Numbered from the stretch's first letter, positions 46,981-59,655 are shown. The stretch: DNA of 64,000 bases from Epiperipatus broadwayi (GCA_028023455.1 JAQFVV010006294.1:3995001-4059000); one strand, 5' to 3'. The notes: generated by a model from the letters alone, not told the origin. A program made the numbers and translations.

Positions 46981-49400
46981 TTGTATAATCTAATTTCTAC
47001 ATAACTTTTCATCCATTATATTTCTTATTTGCCATAATAATAATAAGGAAATAATACAATATAATTTTTATCTTTCATATAATGTAATAAATATGTGGTA
47101 GCATCTTATAATCTGAAAAATATATGTGTGGCAATGGATAGCATTTATAATTCGATGTACTATTATAATAATCAATTTATGACCATAAAATAATACAAAA
47201 TGTAATTTCTTAAATAAATAAATTCCTAGAAAAATATTAGAATTCTGAAAAATAAATACTTTATTTATTTCTGTGCAAATGTTATGTTTGATTCAAATCT
47301 TCTGTGTCTATTATGCATTGTAATGGGAAAGAAAACAATCTGAACATACAAATTTTTGAAAAAACAAAACAAAACAAATTTAACAAAGTTTTTATTATAA
47401 CAGATAAAACAAACAACAATCTATTTACACTTGGTATAAATTTGCACCATTATACATCTCTTATTCATTGTAACTACTAATACAATAGAAAATCAATTTA
47501 AGTCTTCACTCTGACTTAAGAAAAAAAAATAATACAATTTTTTATATCTCTTTGTTATCAAATTTTACGATAAAGTTATCTCTTTATATTTATTCTAAAA
47601 TATTATCTCTTTAAATATTATTACAATATGCCTCCTTAAAACATACATTGAAGCATAGAATGGAAAACACAAAAATAACAATATCAAATATGGATCTTTT
47701 TACTAAATAATTTCTCATTTTGCAATGTTATGAATATTATACACAAAATATCTACTGTTGATTTATTAATACAATACATGGACATCGTTGTTAACCATAT
47801 TATGATTATTATACCTAATATCTCCCATTTAATATTACTTTAATACAGAATAGTTGCAATTATTGATGTACTTTTAATATTTAAATAAATACAAAATTGT
47901 ACCTATACTTATCTTGTACTATTGTGTGTTACTACATTATATATCTTGAAAATATGCAATATTCATAAAACAAAATAAAGTATTTATAGTTATTTAATAT
48001 TTCAGAGCAACTTTGCTTTATTTATGAAATATATTTTATTTCCAAAATAAATATAGAACATATTCTATGATTCTTTACCATCTAGTTCAGTTGGATTCTT
48101 AGTTCCATTTTGCATTAATTCTATTCCTCCTTATAAGTAAATGAACCTAATTTATACATTCAATAAAAGATCTTAAAATTCTAAATTATTTATTATTTCT
48201 TTTCGAAATACAATACTGTTCGATGTAATTACTTTGGAAAAATCATGATAGCGAATAGATGGGTAGGCATAGGGAAGAAAACTAGAGTCTTACTCCATAG
48301 TACATATTAAATAAAACATCATGGCACAGTGTATCTATAAAACAGAGGCATGACCTATTTGTCTAATGTCCTCCACTACCAACAATGATGTCAAAGCTAT
48401 TACTTCAGCTTTATTGAAACATCAGTATTCAAATAAAATAGACACTATCCACAAACAAAATATACCAGCTACAGGGCTTTGTTAACTGTACTTGTATACT
48501 TAATAAGATTACAAAATGTTTTTCCTATTCCCATAATAAATCCTACATTAATATCATCTCATTGGTTTCATGTTCTCAAGATTACTACCAAGTCACTATT
48601 TTATCAAAATTTCCCTATAGATTTATCAAATCTACATTGACAAATAAGACTAACCAACAGAGTCAAAATAATAAATAAAATTCAATCGTAATTAGAATGA
48701 TTTCACTAATCTACAAGAAAAGTTTACTTTACTTTTCTATCCAATATTCTTGAACAACATAAAAAATAATCATTATTTATACTTTAAATATTTAAAAATA
48801 TTAAAGTTCTTTGTAAAAGAATCATATAATTATTCATCATTATATTGTGTTATTAATAATATGAAATTAAAGTATGCATATTCCTTGAATAAATAAATTC
48901 TAGTCTTATAATTTAAATGTGTTGTATAAATGCGTTCACATACAACTTAACATTCATACTTCAATATTATATAATTCATTGGCAATCTGCAAAGAAAAAA
49001 AAATACATCATAAAATATCAATATCCACAACTATTACCTATGTGATATCAACTTGTTAATCACTTATGACGTCTTCGTGTCCATCAATTAAATAAACATT
49101 GCATAATATAACATACATCCATACTTCCACACTTAGAAATATTAACTTATTTAAATTATCAAACTATTTACTATAAAACTATAATATCATTAGTACTAAA
49201 TTAATATTCATGTACCTATTCTACTAATTAAATAATGTTACACTTAAAAACTAAAGTTAATAGAATAAATCGAGACATAATTATGTATATCTTCTATATT
49301 GACTAATGTTCTTTACAAAATTCAAATGTTTTTATTTTCCTGGAGAGTTTTCTTTTTAAAAAATTTCTCTTAAAGAGCAATTAAAATCCTCGGCTAAGTA
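46981..49400. other. No gene seen
   Basis: Extremely AT-rich stretch without recognisable coding or repeat structure. Confidence 0.5.
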
Positions 49401-49412
49401 AGTTCTCTTGTT

Positions 49413-49469
49413 CTAGTGCTTGATGACAAAAACTTTCCTGAACTTGGCACATGCACTGTAAACTCCTTC
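49413..49469 (-). CDS. Candidate terminal exon, unassigned
   Basis: On the minus strand, a tract ending TTGTTCATCACACAG is followed by 18 codons (EGVYSACAKFRKVFVIKH) and a TAG. The patch is less AT-rich than its surroundings, and a possible AATAAA lies further downstream. Upstream exons were not found, and no family is recognised. Chance remains quite possible at this length. Confidence 0.22.
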   Translation of the reverse strand, partial: EGVYSACAKFRKVFVIKH

Positions 49470-51486
49470 CTGTGTGATGAACAAAGTTTAAAAAAAAAGA
49501 ATAATAAAATTTATAAAGTGACGTCTAAAATCTAGGAAAATTAATCAAAATAATCACTGATCTGTTCTGGAAAAGTTTATAGAATAATAGTTTATAGTTT
49601 CTATTCTCCAGAACATTGATTATTAAAATAATAATAAAACTATAATATTGAAAAATAATATTTCGAAGTTTCTTCTCCTTAGGATCCTTTATTGGCTTGG
49701 TGATGCATCTTATCCCGAAAACTTGACTTCGGACAATCCAGATATGACTTTTTGCGTAATTTTAAAAAATATTCTTTTCATACATTCAGTAATTACTTAT
49801 TTATAATTCCTCATATTTCAGGTTTATATGTCAGGATAATTTATTATTTATTATCCAATTATAGATATTTCCATTATTCAAATTATCGTTTTTCTTAATA
49901 AATTCTTGCAAACGCGTATAACCTTATATAATTTAGGTTTTATTACATACGCTTTAAAATATTCATTTAAATATCATTTATGACAGTTTCTCTTTAATTA
50001 TTCACAATGTTTTCCTTCAAAAGGATAAAACATTTATCTCCATAGCATTATTTTCCATAAAAATTTATTATGAATTTGTCGTATTATTTATCAGTTTTGA
50101 ATACAACTATCTCACTACTAAAAAATAAATGCATTGTTACTTTTAATTTACAAGTAGCTCTCCCATTAAGCTTTCTGCATAATGTCCAATATAATTCTTT
50201 GCTTACTAAAATAGTTCTCTTCGTTAATATCACTAATATTACATTAACAATTAGAAATTTTACCTTTAAAATTCTTTTAATTAAGCACGTATTATTTGTT
50301 GGCATTTCCATATTTTTACTGTGAATTCGTATTAAGTTTTGATGAAAATCCTGGTAAAGGGAACTTTAAATTTAGCACTGCATTCTTTTAATAAAATTTA
50401 TTATCAATTATTTATATTACGCTCTCTTTGAAAATACTTAAAAATTAATATCCTACCAGTTTGTAAATAAATTATATGAGAGCACTAAAATTGACTACAA
50501 ATAAAAATTTAAAAAAGTATAAATTTTAGAAATTACTAGCACCACCCTAGAAATAATCATGCAGCAGTATTTATACCCTACAAAATACATCATCTTATTG
50601 GTGGATTTTTGTTTTTCATCTGATACTTAATTTGCATATTACTACAGTATCAGACAATTAAATTTAAAAAATAAAATATGAATCACCATAATTTAAAAAT
50701 ATTACTTAAAATATTAATCCTAAATCAATTACTATACTTTATTAAAATTAATTAAACATTTTAAAATGACTTTTAAAAGCAATATTTAATCAATTTATTC
50801 CACCCTTTATATTTAATTTATCTATTTTATTTTAAAATAAAATATTTAATTTTTATTGACTGCATTTGTTTTATAAAACTATTTAAAACATTTAACGATA
50901 GCTAACTTAATATTTTCCCTTGTGATAGGCAAATAAATATATTCAATTCTATAGAGTAATTTTTAAAATATTTTGAACTTTGTTAACACAAATACTAGCA
51001 AGCATGTGTGCATGACTGTATTATACAGGTCAAATGACTTACAACTGAGACAGATTGTATCAAAATTCTGCCTGAAAAATATTAAATGTTAATTGCAACA
51101 ATTATTATATTGAATAAATAATATAATAATATAAAATTTGGAATAATAATTTTGAAAACATAGAATTAAATATAACTTTTCCTACCACAAAGCTTACTTT
51201 TAAAACATATAATATTAAATATAATTATTAAATATAATTTATACTTTAATATATAGCATTTATTTAATTATAAGTTTTAACTATTAAAATTCAACTTTTA
51301 AAACATATTTTAAACATTTATTGCTGCATTATTTATTATGGACAGCTTTTCCAACCATACGTAATTAATATTTTTAGCTTTATTTAACTGTTTTAAGATT
51401 ATATATATAATTTTAGGCATTACATATTTTTATTTAATTTTAAATTGTACTTTTAAAATATTATCAATACAATATAATTATTACAC
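49470..51486. other. No gene seen
   Basis: AT-rich. Overlapping 75-84 codon frames on both strands at 50070-50324 have chance-like composition. Confidence 0.45.
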
Positions 51487-52966
51487 AAAGAGAACATATT
51501 TATAAATAAGCATTTATTTTTATAGCATCTGTATACAATTTGTAATTACATTCATATCGGCCTTTCAAGCCAATTGTGAAAATGCTTTGCGAGTGTTAAA
51601 TAATAAATGAATACCCTCTGACCAATACAAGATATAGAATTTATGCAGGAATAAAAAGAATCCTCTTATTCGTGCGACTCAAATATTTATATATGAGCAA
51701 ATCTGAAGTACTGGCACAGAAGGTGTGACAATATAACAGTCACTTTAAATTACTATATGCAATGTCTGAATGAATGATGCCGATGAAATTTTCTAGAATT
51801 TACTAAGTGTCATTCCAACTGAAACTTAATCATATATATAAATAAGCATTTATTTTTATAGCATCTGTATACAATTTGTAATTACATTCATATCGGCCTT
51901 TCAAGCCAATTGTGCAAACGCTTTGCGAGTGTTAAATAATAAATGAATACCCTCTGACCAATACAAGATATAGAATTTATGCAGTAATAAAAAGAATCCT
52001 CTTATTCCTACGACTCAAATATTTATATATGAGCAAATCTGAAGTACTGGCACAGAAGGTGTGACAATATAACAGTCACTTTAAATTACTATACACAATG
52101 TCTGAATGAATGATGCCGATGAAATTTTCTAGAATTTACTAAGCGTCATTCCAACTGAAACTTAATCATATATATAAATAAGCATTTATTTTTATAGCGT
52201 CTGTATACAATTTGTAATTACATTCATATCGGCCTTTCAAGTCAATTGTGCAAATGCTTTGTGAGTGTTAAATAATAAATGAATATCCTCTGACCAATAC
52301 AAAAAAAAAATACTTATTTATATATATGATTAAGTTTCAGTTGGAATGACGCTTAGTAAATTTTAGAAAATTTCATCGGCATCATTCATTCAGACATTGT
52401 ATATAGTAATTTAAAGTGACTGTTATATTGTCACACCTTCTGTGCCAGTACTTCAGATTTGCTCATATATAAATATTTGAGTCGTAGGAATAAGAGGATT
52501 CTTTTTATTCCTGCATAAATTCTATATCTTGTATTGGTCAGAGAGTATTATTTATTATTTAACACTCACAAAGCGTTTGCACAATTGGCTTGAAAGGCCG
52601 ATATGAATGTAATTACAAATTGTATACAGACGCTATAAAAATAAATGCTTATTTATATATATGATTAAGTTTCAGTTGGAATGACGCTTAGTAAATTCTA
52701 GAAAATTTCATCGGCATCATTCATTCAGACATTGTATATAGTAATTTAAAGTGACTGTTATATTGTCACACCTTCTGTGCCAGTACTTCAGATTTGCTCA
52801 TATATAAATATTTGAGTCGTAGGAATAAGAGGATTCTTTTTATTCCTGCATAAATTCTATATCTTGTATTGGTCAGAGGGTATTCATTTATTATTTAACA
52901 CTCGCAAAGCGTTTGCACAATTGGCTTGAAAGGCCGATATGAATGTAATTGTAAAGAGAACATATT
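51487..52966. mobile_element. 336-bp tandem/inverted array flanked by 14-bp direct repeat
   Basis: AAAGAGAACATATT occurs at 51487-51500 and again at 52953-52966, exactly bounding the array, like a target-site duplication. Inside, units beginning AATAAGCATTTATTTTTATA start at 51505, 51841 and 52177 (period 336 both times). The third is cut at about 52302 by a short A-run. Inverted units then start at 52313 and 52648 (period 335), the last truncated by about 40 bp. Identity between units is very high by eye. No ORF and no hammerhead core is seen. Confidence 0.9.
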
Positions 52967-53040
52967 CTAAATTTAAATTTTTTTAGTAAATTGCTATGAT
53001 GAACTAATTCTGACCTATAGAAAAGAGCACAATATATATA

Positions 53041-53231
53041 TATATATGTGTGTGTGTGTATGTGTGAGATATAATGATTTGGCCAATTGATGAGGGCTGC
53101 TTCAATGCAAAATATGTATATAGGAGACCGTTTATCTTTTTCACATGTATATGGTTATATATATATCAGTTGTGTAAGATGGAATGGATACATGTAAGGA
53201 ACTGGAAACTCTGAATTCAAATCCTTTCTAA
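53041..53231 (+). repeat. Degenerate hammerhead repeat copy
   Basis: It aligns with 39540-39710. The ribozyme core is mutated (TTGATGA for CTGATGA, CAAA for GAAA), so it should be inactive. The tRNA-like end GAATTCAAATCC is kept. Confidence 0.75.
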
Positions 53232-53689
53232 TTATAATGGTTAAAGTAGAGAGATTCAATGGTATAAGAGTCACATGATGACTGATCTTTATACTGAACA
53301 AAATAACCAAAAATAATAAGATAAAATAAAATGTAAAATGATTAGCAAGAAAATAATGATGATTAATGTAAATACTATTAATAATATTTAGTAAGTATTG
53401 AATAATTAATAAATCTGAATGAAGATATGATTAAAGTATAGGACAGATAGTGAAAGGTAAATGAAATAATTATCTGGTTCTTAATTAAGCATACACTAAC
53501 CTTTTACCAAATTTTCAGTTATAACAGGTTATCTAATAAAATGTCTGCATTAGTTGTGGATCTATATAACTGAACGATAGGTGGTTTGGATTCAAAATTT
53601 TAGAATATTGAAACAGTATTATACTTGAATAGCATAATGATTTTTTTTTGACTGAATCAAGATTAACTAATGTCCAGAAACTAATGGAT

Positions 53690-54345
53690 GGTTATCTGGA
53701 GATATTGATTGCATTGCAACTCTCTCCACACAGTAGTACCACCCAGTGCAAGCTATAGTAATCAATGGATGTTAAAAGGTTTAGGCATCCAAATCCATAT
53801 CTGGTGTTCATTTATCCAATATCCCCACAAATAGCGTCTGGTGTTTAGTAATGAAACATGTTAAATACTGTTGTTTTTACTCGAATAAAGCATTTTTTAT
53901 TATCTAAAATATTATAAGAGAGTTTGCAATTTTTATACACTAGTCTGCCACAAAAGTACTGTAAGAATGGCAGGTTTAAGTATTGGTCATATAGGTGATC
54001 AATCATTATATTTTACAGTAACTGTAAATATTGCCTTCCTAAAAAATTATCATTCAAAATTATTGAAATATCAACCAGATGGATGAAGAAAATCCAATTT
54101 TTATTTAATCAGGTAATTAATACCATGTAAGAATATATATACAAGACGGTCTACTAAAGATTTATAACATGCAAAATAGGTCACACTCTTTGATATATAT
54201 TTTTAAAATAATAAAAAAATACTTTTTTTTTGTTTTAATCAAACATAATAAACTTGTCAATAAACATCACATGATTACCCTTTCTTATGCTTGCTAAAAC
54301 TGTTATTAAAACAGGCAAAACTCTCTATATATATATATATTGTGC
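53690..54345. repeat. Family C repeat copy (two blocks)
   Basis: 53735-53830 is the reversed central block (CAGTGCAAGCTATAGTAATC, CATCCAAATCCATATCTGGTG), and 54255-54330 is block A followed by the reversed end block (AACATCACATGATTACCC, TTAAAACAGGCAAAACTC). The same order occurs at 55960-56410. Confidence 0.7.
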
Positions 54346-54862
54346 CAATGCCAAATTGACACATGTATATAAAATAATTTTGTATAAAAATTATTATCAA
54401 AATCTTTCGGAAAAAAGAATTTGAAAGTTACAATTAATTACTTTAAAGAGGGGAGAGGGAGTTTTCCTATAAAAAAAACAACAAACAAACAAACTAAGAG
54501 TTTATAAAAGAAAGAGTGTTATTATTATAAATTAAAAGTTAAAAATCTCTTTTCATTCCAGTTTAGTAGAATAAATGTGTATATATGTGCGATGGTAAAT
54601 AGAAGTAAATGTTAGCTCATTAATAAGATAAATGCGTGTTAGAATAATATTAAAAAAATAAATAAATATTGAAATGAAATGTATTTAAAACACAGTGGTG
54701 GACTACTAATTAAAGATATGAAAACAACACGTTTTAAAATAGTTACTACTAATCAAACAATCAATCAAAAAACACGTTATCATAGGATTAGTTATCAAGG
54801 AATTTCGACAACACCTATTGCACTTATTCCCGGAGGATATAAAAATGAAAACAATTCACAGA

Positions 54863-54894
54863 TATAAATAGCTAGATTTTATCGGACATTCAGT
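54863..54894 (+). promoter_or_regulatory. TATA/Inr core promoter candidate
   Basis: TATAAATA (54863-54870) and TTCAGT with its A at 54892 are 29 bp apart. The following 300 bases are GC-richer than the surroundings and end with CAATAAAC (about 55142). It has the same architecture as the candidate at 42248. It may be an LTR; a purine tract AAAGAGGGGAGAGGGAG lies at about 54446. Confidence 0.35.
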
Positions 54895-55639
54895 GGGAGT
54901 TTGCAATTCAGTCTAATTTCCAGTGACAGTTTGCTTCAGTACAATTTCTATTATGTATACAGCAACCAACATGCACTGTTGAGCAGCCTTGGAAATATAC
55001 ACTTGTGCTTCAGCCTTTTGAGTCCAACAAGATCATCGCAACCTGCCTGTGAAATAATGTCGGCATAACAACTCTGAAACCCTCCGTCAAAACGTGCAGC
55101 TGTCTCCAAGAAGAAACCAACGGATTACCATAAATTCTCTTCAATAAACAAAATCTAACCGGTTAGATATAATCCATCAGAAGCAGCAGAAGTAGCCAAC
55201 GACAAGAAAAAAAAATCCTAGGTATATGTTTTATTATTATCATTTACATGTAGTAGTCACCACTGTAATCCGTAAATATTCAAGATTCAAATTATATGAA
55301 CTCCATCATACATAAAATGAACTATTGATATGTGTGCGTGAGTTTCAAATGCTAGGAATGCTTTATTATTATGTTTGCGAATGTGAGATAATTTAAAATG
55401 TCAAAGATTATTTTTGCTTTTTTCATAAAATATACTATCATGTGTTAATTTAAAAATGTGCGTGTGTTAAAATTGGATTTATAAAATGTTTATAACGCGT
55501 TTATGTTAGTTAGTAAATTATCTTTAAACTTAATTAATGTTGATTAAAATAAATTGTCTTTAAATTTAAACTTTATCTGTCGGTCAATTCTTTTTATCAA
55601 TCTCTTCTTACCAATATTTTATTACTGATTAAAATTAGA

Positions 55640-55955
55640 CTGGGCTAGTTAAGGGAATTGTTTCGAGCGCTGGATTATGAGCCTACTGCCCGAATATGTT
55701 AGTCTTCAGACTAGCTGGCACCCCGGGGTTTACCCCGAAACAAATAAAGTATTTGAATAGTAGGGGTTTGAATCTAGCAGCCGAGATGGGCCATTGTTGA
55801 TAGTTAAAGCTATCAGTAAGATCTCCCATTTTGCTCGAACGTGCCGGTTCGTTCACGTAACCTTTATAAGATTATAAATGTATTATGAAGGAGTTTGAAA
55901 CCGGCCAAAACTTATATATACGTATAAGTAGGTGGTTTCAGCGGTTCGACCCGGT
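55640..55955 (+). repeat. Candidate tRNA-like SINE
   Basis: GGGCTAGTTAAGGG, then GAGCGCTGGATTATGAGCC, reads like the A-box and anticodon arm of a tRNA-derived SINE. GGGGTTTGAATCTAG at about 55765 is B-box-like. Small hairpins (TTAGTCTTCAGACTA, CCCCGGGGTTTACCCCG) lie between. No second copy was found in the window. Confidence 0.35.
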
Positions 55956-55959
55956 ACAA

Positions 55960-56410
55960 TATATTGCCACTCAGTGCAAGCCAGAGTAATCAATGGATGC
56001 CAGAGAGCATAAAATCCACATCTAGTGCCTACTCATAATATCCCCAGACTAGTTTCAGGCTTGTGACCTTCATTGGTGAGGAGCCTTGGATCTGAGAGCA
56101 CTGCATCTAGATCTTAGGATCTAATGCAACCCTCCAGCAACCACCTTTTATCTCTACTTAAGTACAAAACTATGAGTCTTAAATTGAAAACACTATAATA
56201 TTTTCAATTCAAGCTCATTAGCTTATATAGTCATATAGGTTTGAACTCAATTCAATACGTATACATTTGGATGACTTTGGTTCTTTAATAACTATAGCCA
56301 CCGCTATCCTATTAGGCAGTATTGGTTTTAAGCCAATAAACATCACATGATCACCATTTCTTAAGCTTGCTTAAAACTGTTATTAAAACAGGCAAAACTT
56401 TCTATACGTA
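55960..56410. repeat. Family C repeat copy
   Basis: The reversed central block (55963-56075, with CAGTGCAAGCCAGAGTAATC and CTAGTTTCAGGCTTGTGACC) is followed by block A and the reversed end block (56337-56408). It is parallel to 53690-54345. Confidence 0.75.
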
Positions 56411-56526
56411 TTGCCATCATTTCTTTTTTGGGCGTCAGGCTGAAGTTTCATCCCTTCTACTGTATCATTGTAATCATAATATGTGTATAAGTACCTATTT
56501 ATAAACAATTATATATATTATTATAG

Positions 56527-56732
56527 AAACGTCGAGTTCGTCTGTCACCAGAACAAGTGAGTGATTTTTACTCTGAACATTATGGTAAAGATTTCTTTCC
56601 ATCTCTTGTTGCGTTTATGAGTTCGGGATTCATGATTGTGCTACTTCTTGCCAGAGATCGCGCTATTTCTGTCTGGAGAGCTCTCATGGGTCCGACTGAT
56701 TCTGAAATAGCAAGGGAAGAACAACCTGAAAG
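56527..56732 (+). CDS. NME5: NME5-type NDP kinase homolog, exon encoding first half of NDK domain
   Basis: After an acceptor TATTATTATAG, the exon reads KRRVRLSPEQVSDFYSEHYG, then KDFFPSLVAFMSSGFMIVLL, LARDRAISVWRALMGPTDSE and IAREEQPE. It ends in two bases of a serine codon before GTAAAC. This is the NDK fold from the SPEQ helix to the GPT region and follows NME5 more closely than the catalytic NME1/2 type (RxRLSPEQ, FFPxLxAxMSSG). The usual SGP after MSS is SGF. The product belongs to the axonemal radial spoke in family members and is probably not a strong NDP kinase. The N-terminal exon with the KPD motif is not in the window. Confidence 0.93.
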
Positions 56733-58117
56733 GTAAACTAAATATATATTCTATTTATTTTTATGAAAATGGTTTTTATTATTATTATTTAATTTTATCA
56801 CTACATAAAAAGCAATAATTCATTATTAATGTTAGATTAATTTATGACTAATGATCAATAAAGTTCGAAAAATTTCAATTCTTTACATAAAGATTTAATT
56901 ATTGCACAGTTTCTTGCAAAAAAAAAAAATAATAATAATGCTGTTTCTGACATAATTTTTCTGGATCCAACTAATTCTGAAAGAATGTAAGAACTTGAGA
57001 AATAAATTCAACGTAAATAGAAAAAAATTGGATTGTTAGCAGTAACTGAAATATTTATTTTGTGTTAATCAATTTTAAGAAGTAATATTTATATAATTAC
57101 TATATTCTTGTAGGTTTTTATTTATATTTTCTTTTTATAAAAGATATAACCATTTAAATCCACTCACGCACACATGCGGAAGGAGGGGGAGTTGTATACT
57201 TGCTCCCCTCCTTCAAGATTGAAAAAAAAAATCCTCAAATTATAATCATAAAAGTTATTGGGTACGACGTGATTATCGAAATTATTAATTATATATATAT
57301 ATTAATTCTAGTTTCCTTTTATATTATAAATGTATACACATTACGTATGCATTTTTATATTGATGCAATACTGTTGTTATAATCTATTTATATTAAATAA
57401 TTTATTGATGTAATCATTTGTCTCCAAGCATTGTTCTTCATCCCTGGAAAATTTTCTGTGAAACCCTATACATACATATATAAAGAAATTTCAAGAAATG
57501 CTATAGGTAGTATCAACTATATAAACACTATTGTTTCTTCTTTTTTGATAAGATTCTTAAAAAAGAGCATGCCTTGTTTATTTAGCTTATGAACTTTTTT
57601 CCCAACTAAAAGATAGATTTACTAGTGGCTTTATTAAGACTTGTTTTTGTCACTATAGCCATAGATTTGACAGATTTGTTTCATTGTTTGTGTTTGTCCA
57701 TATCTATATAGATTAACCATTTATGAAATAGATAAATACAATAATTATGAATTGTCCTGAACCTACTAATGAAACTCCAGTTCCATCTAGAAAGATCAAA
57801 TTTAGATAGCTTTATTGTTAGTTTCTACATTTTTATTTACCATTGTCAAACTTCCTCCACTCACAACTTTGACGTCATCCATTTTAGATAAAAACAATAA
57901 TGATGATTACTAATCATTTCCGAATTATCTCTAGCACAGATATAAACTTTAAACCTCAGTTAAAGATTAATATATCTGATTTTTTTTTTTACACACACAT
58001 GGAGTTATTAATCTTTCTCTTTCCCATGTGTAATATCTTATAAATATAATAAACACCTCCATACTTCCCCATTCTTTTTAAATTCACTTAAATAAAGATA
58101 TAATAAAAGACAAATAA

Positions 58118-58180
58118 CCCCCAAGATGCATTTAGTGCTGAACCAGCACTCATCAGTTGGTCCAGGTCACTATCTCTCAT
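58118..58180 (-). ncRNA. Hammerhead ribozyme remnant in NME5 intron
   Basis: On the minus strand: GGACCAA, CTGATGA (complement of 58150-58156), stem II GTGCT/AGCAC with loop GGTTC, then TAAA instead of GAAA, ATGCAT stem III, C at the cleavage position, and TTGG pairing with CCAA. Stem II is fully Watson-Crick, better than in the 39.6-kb copy, but G12 has become T, so activity should be lost. Only this part of the repeat remains. Confidence 0.75.
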
Positions 58181-58339
58181 ATATATCTTTATTATACGAA
58201 ACATATTTATCTAGAGCAAATTGCTACATTTATTGTTAGATCTAGAAAAGATATTTATTTAGACTCTCATAGAGATTTCATTTTTATGCCATAATTCCTC
58301 TATTGTCAATTATTAGTTGGACATTCAAAAAGAGGATCT

Positions 58340-59400
58340 TAATTTGAGTCAAGTTGTGAAACTATATCTTGAGTTATTTGCAAATCCAATCTGTTTAACA
58401 GTTTTTATACATTTTCTGTGAGGCAACTTCTCTTTAATATCTGGTGAAATATTTGAAAGAGAAGAAAACCATGGAGTGTCCAATAAGATTTCTCAAGGTA
58501 ATGTTTAATTAAGTACCCCAGAAATTTAATATGGGGATTTTTTCTCCAAAATGGGACCCAATTTTCATAGGCAGAATATGCTAGTATTAAGGAAGCTGTC
58601 TCTGTAAAATATCACTTTACAATCCCAAGTAATGCCAGACAACTTTTTTAGAAGTAATTCTTAGATAACTGAGGAAAATAAGTTAGACTATGAACCAACA
58701 TTAATCTTAAATGTCATGGGCTAGAATTCTGCTTTATTCTATTATTGCAAATGATTATGTTGATGTTACAATATGTTTCATTGTTTTCTTTGCATTGGGA
58801 ATAAAGATCCCAGTTTTTGAAAAAGATTTCCAATTTTATTATATTTTTATTGACTTTTTTTCTTTAAGGAAAGGATCTCTTTTGAGAAATTAAACAATAT
58901 CATCAGTGTAAATGATTTTTTTTGCATTTCATTTCTGGAATATCATTGATGAATATATTAAATAAAATAAGTGAAAGAACTGGACCCTGAAGAAGATTAT
59001 GTAAAACATCATATCTACATATTTCATATCACTTGAATTTTTGTTTTGTAGAGGATAATAGATTTTCTGCATTGAAGAATTTTAGAAACTTTTAGAAAAC
59101 CATTTTTCCAGACAAAATTATAAACTGTAGTTAGATCAATAAAAGTTAAGCCAGTTTTTAATTTATTTTGAATATCTTTTTTAGTGTAAGCAGCTAAGGA
59201 TAAAACTTATTTCACAACAGCTTTTTCCTGATCTAAATCAGTATATTCTAATGGTAGATGGCTCTCAATTATTGACAAAATTCTTGTTAATATAATTCTT
59301 TCAATAGGCTTATAGGAAACATTTAGTAATGATATTGAGCAATTTTTTTTTTTTTGAGAGGGGGGATTATTGGTGGGTTTATTTGGTTTATTACTGCTAT
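58340..59400 (-). pseudogene. Decayed jockey-like LINE reverse transcriptase
   Basis: On the minus strand, in several frames and in this order: ISLLNVSYKPIERI, HLPLEYTDLDQEKA, TGLTFIDLTTVYNFVW, a QGPVLSLILFNIFINDIPE block (about 58931-58990), TDD at the YADD position (58899-58907), GITWDCKVIFYRDSFLN and PWFSSLSNISPDIKREVAS. These match the RT and C-terminal region of jockey-type non-LTR elements (YRPISLLNVxYKxxERI, QGSVLxPLLFNIYINDLP, GxTWGxxxxxLRxxxLxL, PWLPVLSNIxPPxxRR). Stops and frameshifts are frequent. It lies antisense in the intron of the NME5 homolog. Confidence 0.85.
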
Positions 59401-59655
59401 AAATCTTTTATAATAAATTTTTGGATTAGTTTCTGTATGAATAATATTACTTTTTTTTTCTTTCACCAGTAGATGGCATAACTGTAGTGAAAGAAAAATA
59501 GTATGATGCTGAAACAGCAATGTGTTAGCTGGAGTCATGTGATAAAACTAGAAATAATATTAATGGTGTTTGCTAACATGATTTTGTTTTAACTTCTACA
59601 TTTTTTAAAAATTTTAGAAGTATGATATCTGAATTAAGGAATATTTCTGTTTTAA

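Noticed and set aside
50070-50324. Overlapping 84- and 75-codon ORFs on opposite strands
   Set aside because: AT-rich chance frames, no motif, and both cannot be supported.
51505-51840. Hammerhead in the 336-bp unit (CTGAATGA ... GATGAAAT)
   Set aside because: The core has an extra base, stem II does not pair, and the reverse strand has no CTGANGA at all.
55720-55745. CCCCGGGGTTTACCCCGAAAC looked like stem II plus GAAA of another hammerhead
   Set aside because: The required CTGANGA before the stem is absent (GCTGGCACC instead), and no stem I pairing exists.
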